DNA from: Adhaeribacter rhizoryzae
GTDB lineage: Bacteria; Bacteroidota; Bacteroidia; Cytophagales; Hymenobacteraceae
Reading direction: 5' to 3'
Assembly (NCBI RefSeq): GCF_008629685.1
Contig: NZ_VWSF01000001.1
Span: forward strand, 434,001 to 498,000
DNA: 64,000 nt
Part shown: in pieces, positions 24,180 to 34,108 of the stretch
How positions within the stretch are numbered: position 1 is the first letter of the stretch
Layout: every line of letters begins with the position of its first letter
Translations under genes and position numbers: made by a program
Notes under the pieces: model-generated
Databases searched by the model: none
Seen by the model: only the letters and a program-made list of their open reading frames with translations
Told to the model about the DNA's origin: nothing

Positions 24180-25712
24180 ATGGCTTTTTCAACCTATAAG
24201 TTTGATATACCTTCCCAATCTAAGTCCATCATTAAGGTGATTGGCGTTGGGGGAGGCGGCAGCAATGCGGTAAACCACATGTATAACCAAGGCATTAAAG
24301 ATGTCGAGTTTGTGGTTTGTAATACCGATGCGCAAGCCCTTAAAAGCAGCAGCGTACCCAACAAGCTGCAGATTGGGGTAGACCTGACCGAAGGGTTAGG
24401 TGCCGGAGCCAATCCGGAGCGCGGAAAGCAAGCAGCCCTGGAAAGCAAAGAACAGATTCGGGAATTACTGGGTAATGATACCAAAATGGTATTTATTACG
24501 GCGGGTATGGGCGGAGGTACCGGAACGGGTGCGGCCCCGGTAATTGCCAAAGTAGCCAAGGATCTGGAAATATTAACCGTAGGTATTGTAACGGCGCCTT
24601 TTATGTTCGAAGGTCGCAAAAAGCGGGTACAAGCCGATAACGGTATTAAAGAATTAAGCGATAGCTGCGATACCGTATTGGTAATTCTAAATGATAAGCT
24701 GCGCGAAATGTTTGGCAACCTGCCTATTAGGCAAGCATTTGCCAAAGCCGATAATGTCTTGAGTACTGCTGCTAAAAGTATTGCCGAAATTATTACCGTA
24801 ACCTCCGAAGTTAACGTTGACTTTGAAGATGTTAAAACAGTAATGAAAGATTCTGGTGCGGCCGTTATGGGCTCGGCTACCACCGAAGGCGAAAACCGCG
24901 CCTTACGCGCCGCCGAAGAAGCGTTATCTTCGCCGTTGCTGAACAACACCGATATTCACGGGGCTCAAAAAATATTGCTATCCATTATGTCCGGCGACCA
25001 GGCCGAACTGGAAATGGATGAACTGACCGAAATTACAGAATATATTCAGGATAAAGCCGGCGAAGAAGCCGAAGTAATATTTGGCCACGGCATTGATTCT
25101 TCTTTAGGCCAGAGCATACGGGTAACCGTTATTGCTACCGGTTTTGCCCGGGAAGGTACCAGCATTGTGCAACCGCAACCGGCTAAAAAAGTAGTTTCTT
25201 TAGATTCTGATCCGTTAGCTAATATTTTTGAGCCAGCGCCAATTGTGCGTCGGGAAGAACCAGTTGCGCCACCTGCACCCGCCCCGCGGGCTGTAGAGCC
25301 GCCAGTACAACCACAAGCGCAGCCGCAACCTGAACCTGTAAAGAAGCAGCCGGAGCCAACCCGGGTAGTAATGGATCTGGAATCTTCGCCGGGTAAAAAC
25401 TTTAACCAGGATTACCAGGAGCCTTCGCGCCCGGTAGCTGAGCCTACCCGCATTGAAGTTGACCCATACGAAGCCGAGCGAATGAGCCTGGAGGCCAAAG
25501 CGGCCGAAAGAAGAAAGCGTTTACAACAACTAAGCAGCGAAGTTACCAGCGAAGCCATTAAAGAAAAGCTGGAAGTACCCGCTTACTTACGCCGCAATGT
25601 AGCTTTGGAAAATGTTGCCCCGTCATCGGCCCGCAATATTTCGCGGTTTAACTTAAGCGACGACAACGATATTTTAGGCGATAATAAATTTCTACACGAC
25701 AACGTAGATTAA
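24180..25712 (+). CDS. ftsZ: Cell division GTPase FtsZ
   Basis: The 510-residue tubulin homologue has the GTP-binding start GVGGGGSNAVNHM (about 22-34), the tubulin signature GGGTGTGAAPVIA (about 107-119) and the T7 loop NVDFEDVKTVM (about 217-227). After the globular core (to about 320) there is a long proline-, glutamine- and glutamate-rich linker and a conserved end (LEVPAYLRRN then an acidic tail), which gives the greater length typical of Bacteroidota FtsZ (E. coli has 383 residues). It polymerises into the Z ring. It is the last gene of the cluster and is followed by a strong terminator. Confidence 0.97.
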   Translation: MAFSTYKFDIPSQSKSIIKVIGVGGGGSNAVNHMYNQGIKDVEFVVCNTDAQALKSSSVPNKLQIGVDLTEGLGAGANPERGKQAALESKEQIRELLGNDTKMVFITAGMGGGTGTGAAPVIAKVAKDLEILTVGIVTAPFMFEGRKKRVQADNGIKELSDSCDTVLVILNDKLREMFGNLPIRQAFAKADNVLSTAAKSIAEIITVTSEVNVDFEDVKTVMKDSGAAVMGSATTEGENRALRAAEEALSSPLLNNTDIHGAQKILLSIMSGDQAELEMDELTEITEYIQDKAGEEAEVIFGHGIDSSLGQSIRVTVIATGFAREGTSIVQPQPAKKVVSLDSDPLANIFEPAPIVRREEPVAPPAPAPRAVEPPVQPQAQPQPEPVKKQPEPTRVVMDLESSPGKNFNQDYQEPSRPVAEPTRIEVDPYEAERMSLEAKAAERRKRLQQLSSEVTSEAIKEKLEVPAYLRRNVALENVAPSSARNISRFNLSDDNDILGDNKFLHDNVD

Positions 25713-25724
25713 TTTAATATAAGT

Positions 25725-25772
25725 AAAAAAGTAAAAGCCTGACCAGTTAATCTGGTCAGGCTTTTACTTTTT
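25725..25772. terminator. Bidirectional terminator, ftsZ / FMN reductase
   Basis: GTAAAAGCCTGACCAG (25731-25746) pairs perfectly with CTGGTCAGGCTTTTAC (25752-25767) around a 5-base loop. An A-run precedes and a T-run follows, so it can stop transcripts of ftsZ and of the convergent gene. Confidence 0.92.
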
Positions 25773-25786
25773 AAAGGAGGTATATT

Positions 25787-26311
25787 TTAGAAGGTTACAA
25801 ATTGATCAATTTGTTGCTGCAATAAATCTAGGTACAAGTTATTTGTAACGCGGCCGTGCTCCATATTCCGGTGAATGTGCATCAGGCGAGGCTTGGCGGC
25901 TAATACGTGCATTCCCATATAATTCAGTACATCCGTCAGGTGGCTTAATGCCAGAGAGCCGCCCTGGGTACCCGTAGAAACACCCACCAAAGCGCCTTTT
26001 TTATTCCGGAAACTGTTGGGGTAACTTAAGCCATCGATAAAAGTTTTTAAGATTCCGGGGAACGAACCATTATATTCCGGCACGATAAATACAAATTTCT
26101 CTGAATTCTCGACCATGCTGATTAGTTTATTAAAAGCCGGGTTTTTGCCACTGTTGCTGTACAAGGCTGTGGTAATAAAATCAGCCGGAACTTCTAATAA
26201 ATCGAGGATTTGGTGCGCAATGCCCATTTGCTGCAATAGCCCGGCGTAGATAGAAGAAATAACACGGGCGTTAGAGTTAGGACGATTGGTGCCGGATATG
26301 ATGGTTATCAT
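25787..26311 (-). CDS. NAD(P)H-dependent FMN reductase family protein
   Basis: The 174-residue flavodoxin-like protein starts with ISGTNRPNSNARVIS, the FMN phosphate loop of the NADPH-dependent FMN reductase family, and has the VPEYNGSFPGILKTFIDGL motif (about 78-96) that binds the isoalloxazine ring. Such enzymes reduce FMN, quinones or azo compounds in the cytoplasm; the physiological substrate is not evident. It is downstream of sdhB on the same strand but separated by a terminator, so it probably has its own promoter, which I did not find. Length is normal. Confidence 0.87.
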   Translation of the reverse strand: MITIISGTNRPNSNARVISSIYAGLLQQMGIAHQILDLLEVPADFITTALYSNSGKNPAFNKLISMVENSEKFVFIVPEYNGSFPGILKTFIDGLSYPNSFRNKKGALVGVSTGTQGGSLALSHLTDVLNYMGMHVLAAKPRLMHIHRNMEHGRVTNNLYLDLLQQQIDQFVTF

Positions 26312-26403
26312 AGTTAAAGAAAGTACTTGTAAGCCTTACATAAAACTGATCCGGGTAGATAATGTTGCAATTTTAACCAGAAGCCAGTATTATTTGCGTT
26401 GCA

Positions 26404-26440
26404 GAAAAAAGAAAAGCGAGCTGATTGGCCCGCTTTTCTC
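26404..26440 (-). terminator. Terminator of the sdhCAB operon
   Basis: A hairpin of about 9-12 bp joins GAAAAGCG (26411-26418) with CGCTTTTC (26431-26438). The A-run at 26405-26410 gives a T-tract on the minus strand, directly after sdhB. Confidence 0.8.
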
Positions 26441-26462
26441 AGATAGTATAAACAATTAATAG

Positions 26463-27248
26463 TTATCCAATATTATCGGAGGTGGCCTTCGCCATAATAT
26501 ATTCGCGGTTAAGCATAGCAATATTTTCTAGCGAAATACCTACCGGACATTCAGCGGCACACGAACCAATATTGGTACAAGAACCAAAACCTTCAGCATC
26601 GTGCTGGGCCAGCATGTTTTCTACGCGGGTTTTGCGCTCTACCTTACCTTGCGGCAACATAGCTAATTGCGAAACTTTGGCACTTAAGAACAACATGGCC
26701 GAAGCATTTTTACAAGCCGCCACACAGGCACCACACTGGATACAAGTAGCCGCATCAAAGGCTTTATCAGCAATAGATTTCGGAATCGGAATTTCATTGG
26801 CATCAGGAACGCCGCCGGTATTAACCGAAACATAACCGCCTGCCTGCTGAATCCGGTCCAAAGCTGAGCGATCTACGCTTAAATCTTTGTGTACGGTAAA
26901 GGCATTGGCCCGCCAGGGTTCTACCACAATGGTATCGCCGTCTTTAAATTTGCGCATGTGCAATTGGCAGGTAGTAGTACCTTTTTCCGGCCCATGAGCC
27001 CGGCCATTAATGTACATGCTACACATGCCGCAAATGCCTTCCCGGCAGTCGTGGTCAAAAGCGATTGGCTCCTGGCCTTGCCGTAACAAATCTTCGTTTA
27101 AAACATCAAACATCTCCAGGAAAGACATATCCGGAGAAATTTCATTTACTTTATAAGTTACCAGCTGGCCCGGCGTGTTCGCGTTCTTCTGTCTCCAAAC
27201 TTTCAGAGTCAGGTTCATGGGCGTGCTGTTTGGGTTATTACCTGCCAT
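26463..27248 (-). CDS. sdhB: Succinate dehydrogenase/fumarate reductase iron-sulfur subunit
   Basis: The 261-residue protein has an N-terminal plant-type ferredoxin domain with [11 protein letters not shown] (2Fe-2S) and a later single cysteine in GTTTCQLHM. Its C-terminal domain has [13 protein letters not shown] and [14 protein letters not shown], which hold the 4Fe-4S and 3Fe-4S centres. It passes electrons from the SdhA flavin to the quinone site in complex II. The sequence style is the three-subunit b558 type of Bacteroidota. A 123-base gap with a palindromic element separates it from sdhA, the upstream gene of the operon. Confidence 0.95.
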   Translation of the reverse strand: MAGNNPNSTPMNLTLKVWRQKNANTPGQLVTYKVNEISPDMSFLEMFDVLNEDLLRQGQEPIAFDHDCREGICGMCSMYINGRAHGPEKGTTTCQLHMRKFKDGDTIVVEPWRANAFTVHKDLSVDRSALDRIQQAGGYVSVNTGGVPDANEIPIPKSIADKAFDAATCIQCGACVAACKNASAMLFLSAKVSQLAMLPQGKVERKTRVENMLAQHDAEGFGSCTNIGSCAAECPVGISLENIAMLNREYIMAKATSDNIG

Positions 27249-27252
27249 ATAT

Positions 27253-27364
27253 TTAATTAGAAATTATGAATTATGAATTAGAAATTGGTCAGAAATGAAA
27301 GATGCCCGGAAAAAACCCAAAGCCTGTTATTCATTTCTAATTTTGAATTTCTAATTTTTAATTA
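27253..27364. repeat. Imperfect palindrome of AATTAGAAATT-like words, sdhA-sdhB gap
   Basis: Left part (27253-27287) contains ATTAGAAATT, ATGAATT and again ATTAGAAATT; right part (27331-27364) contains the complementary words TTTCTAATTTTGAATTTCT. They could fold into a long, mismatched AT-rich hairpin inside the operon transcript. This may adjust sdhB against sdhA levels, which is inference. Confidence 0.5.
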
Positions 27365-27371
27365 TTAAACC

Positions 27372-29315
27372 TTATTTATAACTACGTTGCGTTAACTTCA
27401 CGTTTTCGAAGGCCAGCGGCTCTTTGTTTAACTTGGCTTCTGATTCTGGTCCGGTATATTCCCAGGCCGCTACATAGGCAAAGTTTGCATCGTCGCGTAA
27501 AGCTTCGTTTTCCGGGGTCTGGTATTCTTCGCGGAAGTGACCGCCGCACGATTCATTGCGGTGTAAAGCATCGGTTACCATTAATTCGCCCAGCTCTATA
27601 AAGTCTGCCACCCGGCCAGCTTTCTCAATGGTCTGATTCATGTCTTCGTTTACACCGTACAGTTTAACGTTGCTCCAGAATTCTTTGCGCAAGGCTTGTA
27701 TTTTTCCTTTGGCATACTGTAAACCTTCGGCATTACGGGCCATACCGCAATAATCCCACATCAGCAAACCAAGCTCTTTGTGAAACTCATCTACGGTTTT
27801 AGTACCGTTTATTGATAACAGTTTCTGGATGGTTGCCCGAACTGTGGTTTCGGCTTCTTTAAAAGCAGGATGGTCAACGGGTACTTTGGCAGCCGGCATT
27901 TGGGCCAGGTAATCGCCAATGGTATAAGGCAGTACAAAATACCCATCGGCTAAACCTTGCATCAGCGCCGAAGCACCCAAGCGGTTGGCACCGTGGTCGG
28001 AGAAGTTGGCCTCACCGGCCGCGTATAAGCCGGGGATGGTTGTCATTAAATTATAATCTACCCACAAACCACCCATGGTATAGTGTACGGCTGGGTAAAT
28101 GCGCATGGGCGTTTGGTAAGGATCTTCGCCGGTAATTTTGGCGTACATCTCAAACAAGTTACCGTATTTCTGACTTACTTTATCTAATCCGTCGCGTTTA
28201 ATGGCATCGGAAAAATCGAGGTAAACGGCTAAACCGGTTGAACCCACGCCGCGGCCTTCGTCGCAGGCTAGTTTAGCGTTACGAGACGCCACATCGCGCG
28301 GCACCAGGTTACCAAAAGCCGGATATTTGCGCTCTAAGAAATAATCGCGTTCGTCTTCCGGAATATCTTTAGCTAATCGTTTATCGCCTTTGGCTTTAGG
28401 TACCCAAACCCGGCCATCGTTTCGCAACGATTCGGACATTAACGTTAATTTAGATTGATACTCGCCGGAAACCGGAATACAGGTAGGGTGAATTTGGGTA
28501 AAGCAAGGATTACCAAAGAAAGCCCCTTTTTTATAAGCCCGCCAGATAGCCGTGGTGTTAGAACCCATAGCATTGGTAGACAAATAAAATACGTTGCCGT
28601 AACCACCGGTAGCCAGTACCACTGCGTGGGCACTATGCGATTCGATGTGGCCGGTTACCAAATGGCGGGTTACAATGCCGCGGGCTTTGCCATCTACCAT
28701 TACTAAATCCAGCATTTCGGTGCGCGGGAACATTTGCACTTTGCCGTAAGCAATCTGGCGATTCAAGGCACTGTAAGCCCCTAATAATAATTGCTGACCG
28801 GTTTGGCCCCGGGCGTAGAACGTACGCGAAACCTGCGCTCCACCAAAAGATCGGTTAGCCAATAACCCACCGTATTCACGGGCAAATGGTACGCCCTGGG
28901 CAACGCATTGGTCAATAATATTAACACTTACTTGAGCCAGGCGGTAAACGTTGGCTTCGCGGGCGCGGTAGTCACCGCCTTTAATGGTATCGTAAAACAA
29001 ACGGTAAACGCTGTCGCCGTCGTTCTGGTAGTTTTTAGCGGCATTTATACCGCCCTGCGCGGCAATACTGTGGGCGCGGCGGGCGCTATCCTGAAAGCAA
29101 AAAACTTTTACATTGTAACCCAGTTCGGCCAGGGTAGCCGCCGCCGAAGCACCCGCTAACCCCGAACCTACTATAATAATATCGTATTTACGCTTGTTGG
29201 CCGGGTTAACCAGCTTTACATTGAATTTATGTTTTTCCCACTTCTCTGCTAAAGGGCCAGCAGGAATTTTGGCATCTAATGTCACCACCTCAGGAATCTT
29301 GGCATCTAATATCAT
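27372..29315 (-). CDS. sdhA: Succinate dehydrogenase/fumarate reductase flavoprotein subunit
   Basis: The 647-residue flavoprotein has the FAD motif [19 protein letters not shown] (about 44-62), the [14 protein letters not shown] region near the covalent flavin histidine (RRAHS), and catalytic segments [18 protein letters not shown] and [18 protein letters not shown]. It oxidises succinate in complex II. The N-terminus contains a 10-codon tandem duplication: LDAKIPE and LDAKIPA are encoded by 20-base direct repeats. The second copy is the one homologous to typical starts. It is preceded by sdhC after 18 bases. Confidence 0.96.
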   Translation of the reverse strand: MILDAKIPEVVTLDAKIPAGPLAEKWEKHKFNVKLVNPANKRKYDIIIVGSGLAGASAAATLAELGYNVKVFCFQDSARRAHSIAAQGGINAAKNYQNDGDSVYRLFYDTIKGGDYRAREANVYRLAQVSVNIIDQCVAQGVPFAREYGGLLANRSFGGAQVSRTFYARGQTGQQLLLGAYSALNRQIAYGKVQMFPRTEMLDLVMVDGKARGIVTRHLVTGHIESHSAHAVVLATGGYGNVFYLSTNAMGSNTTAIWRAYKKGAFFGNPCFTQIHPTCIPVSGEYQSKLTLMSESLRNDGRVWVPKAKGDKRLAKDIPEDERDYFLERKYPAFGNLVPRDVASRNAKLACDEGRGVGSTGLAVYLDFSDAIKRDGLDKVSQKYGNLFEMYAKITGEDPYQTPMRIYPAVHYTMGGLWVDYNLMTTIPGLYAAGEANFSDHGANRLGASALMQGLADGYFVLPYTIGDYLAQMPAAKVPVDHPAFKEAETTVRATIQKLLSINGTKTVDEFHKELGLLMWDYCGMARNAEGLQYAKGKIQALRKEFWSNVKLYGVNEDMNQTIEKAGRVADFIELGELMVTDALHRNESCGGHFREEYQTPENEALRDDANFAYVAAWEYTGPESEAKLNKEPLAFENVKLTQRSYK

Positions 29316-29333
29316 ACAGTAAAACCAAAAGGA

Positions 29334-30005
29334 TTAATATAAAAAGAAGAAATAAAGCGGCATGGCGGCAAAACCAGCACAAACTACAATGGAGAAGAAA
29401 TAACCAAATGCTTTTATAGCCGGGGTATATTTCTTATGGTTTAAACCCAACGTCTGGAAAGCACTCTGGAAACCATGAATCAGGTGGAGCGCCAAGGCTA
29501 TCATAGAGATAACATAAAGGGCTACGTACCACCAATGGCTAAAAGCCTCAATGGTTATTGCATATAAGTTTTTATTGCCGGCCGCATCTAAACCCAGCTC
29601 CCCAAACTTTAACTTAAAGTAAAAATTATAAAGGTGAACTAATAAAAATATGAATATCACGGTGCCTAATAACCCCATATTCCGCGACGACCAGGCGCTG
29701 TTTTCTTCCAGCTTATTTACCGCGTATTTAACGGAACGGGCACTCTGGTTACGACGGGAGAGCGTCCAGGCCTCGTAAATATGGAGCACAAAACCTATTA
29801 ATAAAATTATTTCCATAGCCCGGATTAACGGGTTATGCGTCATGAAATAAGTATAAGCGTTAAAGGCTACACCTTCATCGTTAGAAAATAATTGTAAATT
29901 ACCAATCAGGTGAACAACCAGGAAGGAACAAAGAAACAAACCGGTAATGGCTACCAGCAATTTTCGGCCGATGGTACTAGATAGTGCTTTTGTAAACCAA
30001 CTCAT
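29334..30005 (-). CDS. sdhC: Succinate dehydrogenase cytochrome b558 subunit
   Basis: The 223-residue protein has five membrane segments and is of the single-subunit b558 type found with this class of SdhA/SdhB. Conserved elements are SSTIGRKLLVAITGLFLC (about 9-26), the VVHLIGNLQLFSND stretch with a haem-ligand histidine, HIYEAW, and LALHLIHGFQSAFQTLG with further histidines. It anchors the complex in the membrane and holds two haems for electron transfer to menaquinone. It is the promoter-proximal gene of sdhCAB, with a good -33/-7 promoter 45 bases upstream. Confidence 0.93.
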   Translation of the reverse strand: MSWFTKALSSTIGRKLLVAITGLFLCSFLVVHLIGNLQLFSNDEGVAFNAYTYFMTHNPLIRAMEIILLIGFVLHIYEAWTLSRRNQSARSVKYAVNKLEENSAWSSRNMGLLGTVIFIFLLVHLYNFYFKLKFGELGLDAAGNKNLYAITIEAFSHWWYVALYVISMIALALHLIHGFQSAFQTLGLNHKKYTPAIKAFGYFFSIVVCAGFAAMPLYFFFLY

Positions 30006-30049
30006 TTGTTATTAAAAATAAATCTGAAAAAATACACTTTTATGAAAGC

Positions 30050-30080
30050 CAAAGGTAATTCCCGACCTTTTATAAAACAA
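30050..30080 (-). promoter_or_regulatory. sdhCAB promoter, -33/-7 type
   Basis: On the minus strand TTG (30080-30078) is followed after 20 bases by TACCTTTG (30057-30050), a perfect TAnnTTTG element. Transcription would start near 30043, about 38 bases before the sdhC ATG. Confidence 0.6.
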
Positions 30081-30234
30081 TATTAAAAACCTATTTTTAA
30101 ACAATCTAAATTACATATCGTTATGAAAATATTCCTACCTTAATAACCGCTAAAACCGTAAACTTGTTTGCCAGATAGGTGATATTGAATAATAAGGAAA
30201 TACTATTTCCGTTATTGGTACATAACTGTTTTCT

Positions 30235-32979
30235 ATGCACGTACATATACCTTTTAAGAGTTTTTTTCTTTTCTGTGTTTTCTGTGTTTTGCTGTTAGGT
30301 TTAAATCAGAAGGCCCAGGCTACCCACATCCGGGCCGGTGAGATTATTGCCAAATCCATGGCCGATTCGTTAGGCGATCCTTTTTTGTATCGGTTTAAAT
30401 TAATAACCTTTACCGACTTTGCTTTAACCAACGCCGATAACCCCACGGCTACTATGTTTTTTGGCACCGGCGACAAACAAACCGTTGACCGGCACGAACG
30501 GCGGCAGGTGCGCTCCGATACCTACCGGAGCGTTTATTATTTCTTTTACCGGTTTCCAGGGCCGGGCAGTTACACGGTAACGTACACCGAGGTAAACCGG
30601 GCCATTCGGGTTATGAATATTGGTAACTCCGAGAACCAAAGCGAATTATTGCGTACTACCATTACCATCGACCCTTTTATCGGGCAAAATACATCGCCGG
30701 AATTAAAAGTACCGCCGCTCGATTATGCTTCCTGTAACCAGCCTTTTGTGCATAACCCCGGCGCTTACGATCGCGACGGCGATAAACTAATTTTTAAATT
30801 TGTTCCGCCACAGCGCAACACCTCCGGCGACCAAAATAACCCGGTAGCGGGGCCGGTGGCCGATTACCGGGTATTAAATGATCCGTCTTTTGGATGTTCA
30901 GCGGCGCCAAACGGCGGCCCCTCTACCTTAACCATCGACCCCAATACCGGCCAGATTACCTGGAACTCACCTTGCCAGCAAGGCGACTATAACGTAGCTT
31001 TTGTGGTGGAAGAATACCGCAATGGCCGGAAAATAGGCGAAACCCTGCGGGATATGCAGATTCGGGTACGGTGCGGCCAAAACAAGCGGCCTATTTTACA
31101 GGTACCCCGCGATACTTGCGTTATTGCCGGTAGCAGTGTAACTGGTATTGTGCGGGCTTCCGACCCCGATAATAATCCTTTAACCTTGGAAGCTTTCAGC
31201 GGTATTTTGCCGCCGGCTACCTTTAGGGTTAACGGCAATACCGGTACTTTTAACTGGAATACCGTTTGCGGCGATGTACAGGCCGAACCTTACCAGGTTG
31301 TATTTAAAGTAACCGATAACCCCGGACCCAATGAATTGCCTTTAACCGATTTGCAACCCTGGAATATTCGGGTAATTGGGCCGGCCCCGGAGAATTTTGA
31401 AGTAACACCAATAGGCCGTAATATTACTTTAAACTGGGATTCTTATACTTGCCAGAATGCTTCTAAAATATATATCTATCGCCGCGAAGGGAACTCTAAC
31501 TTTGTGCCGGGGCCATGCGAAACCGGTGTACCGGAATCGGCGGGTTTTACCAAAATTGGAGAGGTTAATGCCAACGTTACTACCTACACCGATAACGGTG
31601 GCGCTACCGGTTTAAAGCGCGGAGTAACTTATTGCTATGTTATTTATGCGGTTTTCCCATCGCCGAAGGGTGGCGAGAGTATTGCTACTTTGCCGGTATG
31701 TACCATGCTGGAAAATAACATGCCGGTACTTACGCATGTAACCGTACAAACCACCGACCCTACCAATGGTAGTATATTGGTGAAATGGGTAAAACCGATT
31801 GAAGGCCTGCAAAACCTGGTGCGGCCGCTGCAATACCGCTTATTGCGGGCAGCTGGTGGCTCCGATAATTTTACCGAAGTTTTCCGCACCAATAATATTG
31901 ATGAAACCAGTTTTCTGGATACCAATATTAGTACCTCGGCCGGTGCCGGCGATGTAAAATGGATTTACAAACTGGAGTTTTACCACAATCCGGGCGGAAC
32001 GTCCGAAATGGTAGATACGGCTGTTACGGCTACCAGTGTGCAGCTAAAAGCCACTACCCAAACCTCTACGGTTTCGCTGGCCTGGACCTATACGGTGCCT
32101 TGGGACAATAGCAAGCGGCCGCATTATATTTACCGGAAAATGGCCAACGGTGCTTACGAGCTAATTGACAGTACCAGCGCTACAACCACGCGGGGCGAAT
32201 ACGTTGACCGGGGAACCTTTAAAAATACCCCGCTAAAACAAGGCGTGCAGTATTGTTACTATGTTACTACCAATGGTACGTACAACAACCCGCGGCTACC
32301 CGATCCGCTCCTGAACAACAGCCAGGAGTTTTGTGTAACCTTACGCGATACCATTCCGCCTTGTCCGCCGGTACTCAGTATTGATCCGCTGGATTGTGAT
32401 GCTTTTGTAAAGAACCCAACCACACCACCTTACCAGAATGTGTTAACGTGGGTGCCTAATACCAGTCCGGAATGTGCGCAGGATATTAAATATTACACGG
32501 TTTATTTCCGCTCGCAGGATACCGAAGAAGCGCAGTTCGATTCTATTAACTTTACACCTAATAATATTACCACTTTTACCCACAGTAACTTACAATCGTT
32601 TGCGGGTTGTTATATGGTAACGGCTACCGATTCGGCCGGCAATGAGAGCAAGCCTAGTAATATTGTTTGTAAAGAAAACTGCTTCTTCTTCCAACTGCCT
32701 AATATTTTTACGCCTAACAACGATGGCAAAAACGATACTTTCCAGCCAGATCCGCGTTCGTTGTTTATCCGGTCTATTAAGTTTACGGCCTTTAGCCGCT
32801 GGGGCGAAAAAGTGTACGAAGGCGCCGACGACCCACGTATAAACTGGCAAGGCGTAAATAATGCCGGTAAAAAACTGGCCGATGGCGTTTATTATTATTT
32901 GGCCGAAGTAGAATTTATTACTTCTAATCCGCAGAATGCGAAGAAAACCTACAAAGGCTGGGTAGAAATAGTGCGCTAG
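30235..32979 (+). CDS. Large exported protein with T9SS type B (gliding-motility-associated) C-terminal domain
   Basis: The 914-residue protein has a signal peptide (about 1-29, ending before THIRAGEII) and several repeated beta domains. One region (about 230-360) contains Ig-like/cadherin-like repeats with DPDNNPLTL. Two or three fibronectin-type-III-like domains follow (about 365-770). The last 90 residues start with LPNIFTPNNDGKNDTF and contain SRWGEKVYEG and ADGVYYYLAEV, the hallmark of the gliding-motility-associated (CHU_C) sorting domain. T9SS would export it to the cell surface, where it may serve in adhesion or gliding. It is a single-gene unit ended by a terminator. Confidence 0.9.
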   Translation: MHVHIPFKSFFLFCVFCVLLLGLNQKAQATHIRAGEIIAKSMADSLGDPFLYRFKLITFTDFALTNADNPTATMFFGTGDKQTVDRHERRQVRSDTYRSVYYFFYRFPGPGSYTVTYTEVNRAIRVMNIGNSENQSELLRTTITIDPFIGQNTSPELKVPPLDYASCNQPFVHNPGAYDRDGDKLIFKFVPPQRNTSGDQNNPVAGPVADYRVLNDPSFGCSAAPNGGPSTLTIDPNTGQITWNSPCQQGDYNVAFVVEEYRNGRKIGETLRDMQIRVRCGQNKRPILQVPRDTCVIAGSSVTGIVRASDPDNNPLTLEAFSGILPPATFRVNGNTGTFNWNTVCGDVQAEPYQVVFKVTDNPGPNELPLTDLQPWNIRVIGPAPENFEVTPIGRNITLNWDSYTCQNASKIYIYRREGNSNFVPGPCETGVPESAGFTKIGEVNANVTTYTDNGGATGLKRGVTYCYVIYAVFPSPKGGESIATLPVCTMLENNMPVLTHVTVQTTDPTNGSILVKWVKPIEGLQNLVRPLQYRLLRAAGGSDNFTEVFRTNNIDETSFLDTNISTSAGAGDVKWIYKLEFYHNPGGTSEMVDTAVTATSVQLKATTQTSTVSLAWTYTVPWDNSKRPHYIYRKMANGAYELIDSTSATTTRGEYVDRGTFKNTPLKQGVQYCYYVTTNGTYNNPRLPDPLLNNSQEFCVTLRDTIPPCPPVLSIDPLDCDAFVKNPTTPPYQNVLTWVPNTSPECAQDIKYYTVYFRSQDTEEAQFDSINFTPNNITTFTHSNLQSFAGCYMVTATDSAGNESKPSNIVCKENCFFFQLPNIFTPNNDGKNDTFQPDPRSLFIRSIKFTAFSRWGEKVYEGADDPRINWQGVNNAGKKLADGVYYYLAEVEFITSNPQNAKKTYKGWVEIVR

Positions 32980-33012
32980 GGCCTCTATGGTATAAAAATT
33001 AATAAATTACTT

Positions 33013-33047
33013 AAAAGCCGGTGCTAGTACAGCGCCGGCTTTTTATT
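33013..33047 (+). terminator. Terminator after the T9SS type B protein
   Basis: AAAAGCCGGTGC pairs with GCGCCGGCTTTTT across a short loop (stem about 33013-33045, one G-T type mismatch) and is followed by further T residues. It lies 34 bases after the stop codon. Confidence 0.85.
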
Positions 33048-33185
33048 TGTTCATCTTAAGTATTATCTATTATTTTGTTCTGGTAATTTCGGAAGCTGGC
33101 AAATGCTGATATTCCCGTTTTAAAAGAATACCCCGACAATTTCTTCTGCTAACCGTACAGTTAACCTAAAATTTAAGCATAAACT

Positions 33186-34067
33186 ATGAAAGCATATATT
33201 TTCCCCGGACAGGGCTCTCAGTTTCCGGGTATGGGTCAGGAATTATTCCTGCAACATCCGGAGGCCAAACAATTATTTGAATTAGCCAACGAAATATTAG
33301 GTTTTTCTTTAACCGATGTAATGTTTGCCGGCACCGAAGTAGACCTGAAGCAAACCAACGTTACCCAACCGGCAATATTCGTGCATTCGGTGGCGCAGGC
33401 TGCAGTTTTACAAAATTTTAAACCCGATATGGTAGCGGGCCATTCGTTGGGCGAATTTTCGGCATTGGTAGTAAATAAAGTGCTGCGCTTTGAAGATGCA
33501 TTGCAACTGGTTTCCAAAAGAGCCCAGGCCATGCAAGCCGCCTGCGAAAAAGAACCTTCTACCATGGCCGCCGTGCTGGGCCTGGATGATGCAACCGTAG
33601 AAAGAGTTTGTGCTGAAATTACAGACGAAATAGTAGTACCGGCCAATTATAATTGTCCGGGGCAGTTGGTAATATCGGGTAGTATTAAAGGAATAGAAAT
33701 TGCCTGTGAAAAATTAAAAGCAGCCGGTGCCAAGCGGGCTTTGGTGTTACCGGTAGGCGGAGCCTTTCACTCGCCGCTGATGCAACCCGCCGAAGAAGAA
33801 CTGGCTAAGGCTATTTACGCGACTACTTTTGCCACGGGAATTTGCCCGGTTTACCAAAACGTAGATGCCCTTCCTTACACCGATCCGGAGCAGATTAAAG
33901 AAAACCTGATAAAACAACTTACCGCACCGGTTCGCTGGACCCAAACCATCCAGAATATGCTGCAGGATGGCGCTACTGAATTTATTGAGTGCGGACCCGG
34001 TAAGGTATTGCAAGGGTTGGTGAAAAAAATAAACAAAGAAGCGGAAGTAAGCAGCGCCGGTGCTTAG
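33186..34067 (+). CDS. fabD: Malonyl-CoA:acyl carrier protein transacylase
   Basis: The 293-residue protein has the FPGQGSQFPGMG start (about 6-17), the nucleophile motif GHS87LGE and the downstream PVGGAFHSPLM segment holding the catalytic histidine. It loads malonyl groups on acyl carrier protein for fatty acid synthesis in the cytoplasm. Its length is standard. It stands alone here, without the usual fabH or fabG neighbours, and is followed by a convergent gene across a nested palindromic region. Confidence 0.95.
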   Translation: MKAYIFPGQGSQFPGMGQELFLQHPEAKQLFELANEILGFSLTDVMFAGTEVDLKQTNVTQPAIFVHSVAQAAVLQNFKPDMVAGHSLGEFSALVVNKVLRFEDALQLVSKRAQAMQAACEKEPSTMAAVLGLDDATVERVCAEITDEIVVPANYNCPGQLVISGSIKGIEIACEKLKAAGAKRALVLPVGGAFHSPLMQPAEEELAKAIYATTFATGICPVYQNVDALPYTDPEQIKENLIKQLTAPVRWTQTIQNMLQDGATEFIECGPGKVLQGLVKKINKEAEVSSAGA

Positions 34068-34108
34068 TTTTGCTTACTAAGAGTCTTTTCTAAAGAATAT
34101 AAATAGTC

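Noticed and set aside
24194-24949. A 251-codon open frame antisense to ftsZ
   Set aside because: It runs fully inside the well-supported ftsZ gene, has no recognisable motif and a serine/leucine-rich composition typical of the complement of a coding frame.
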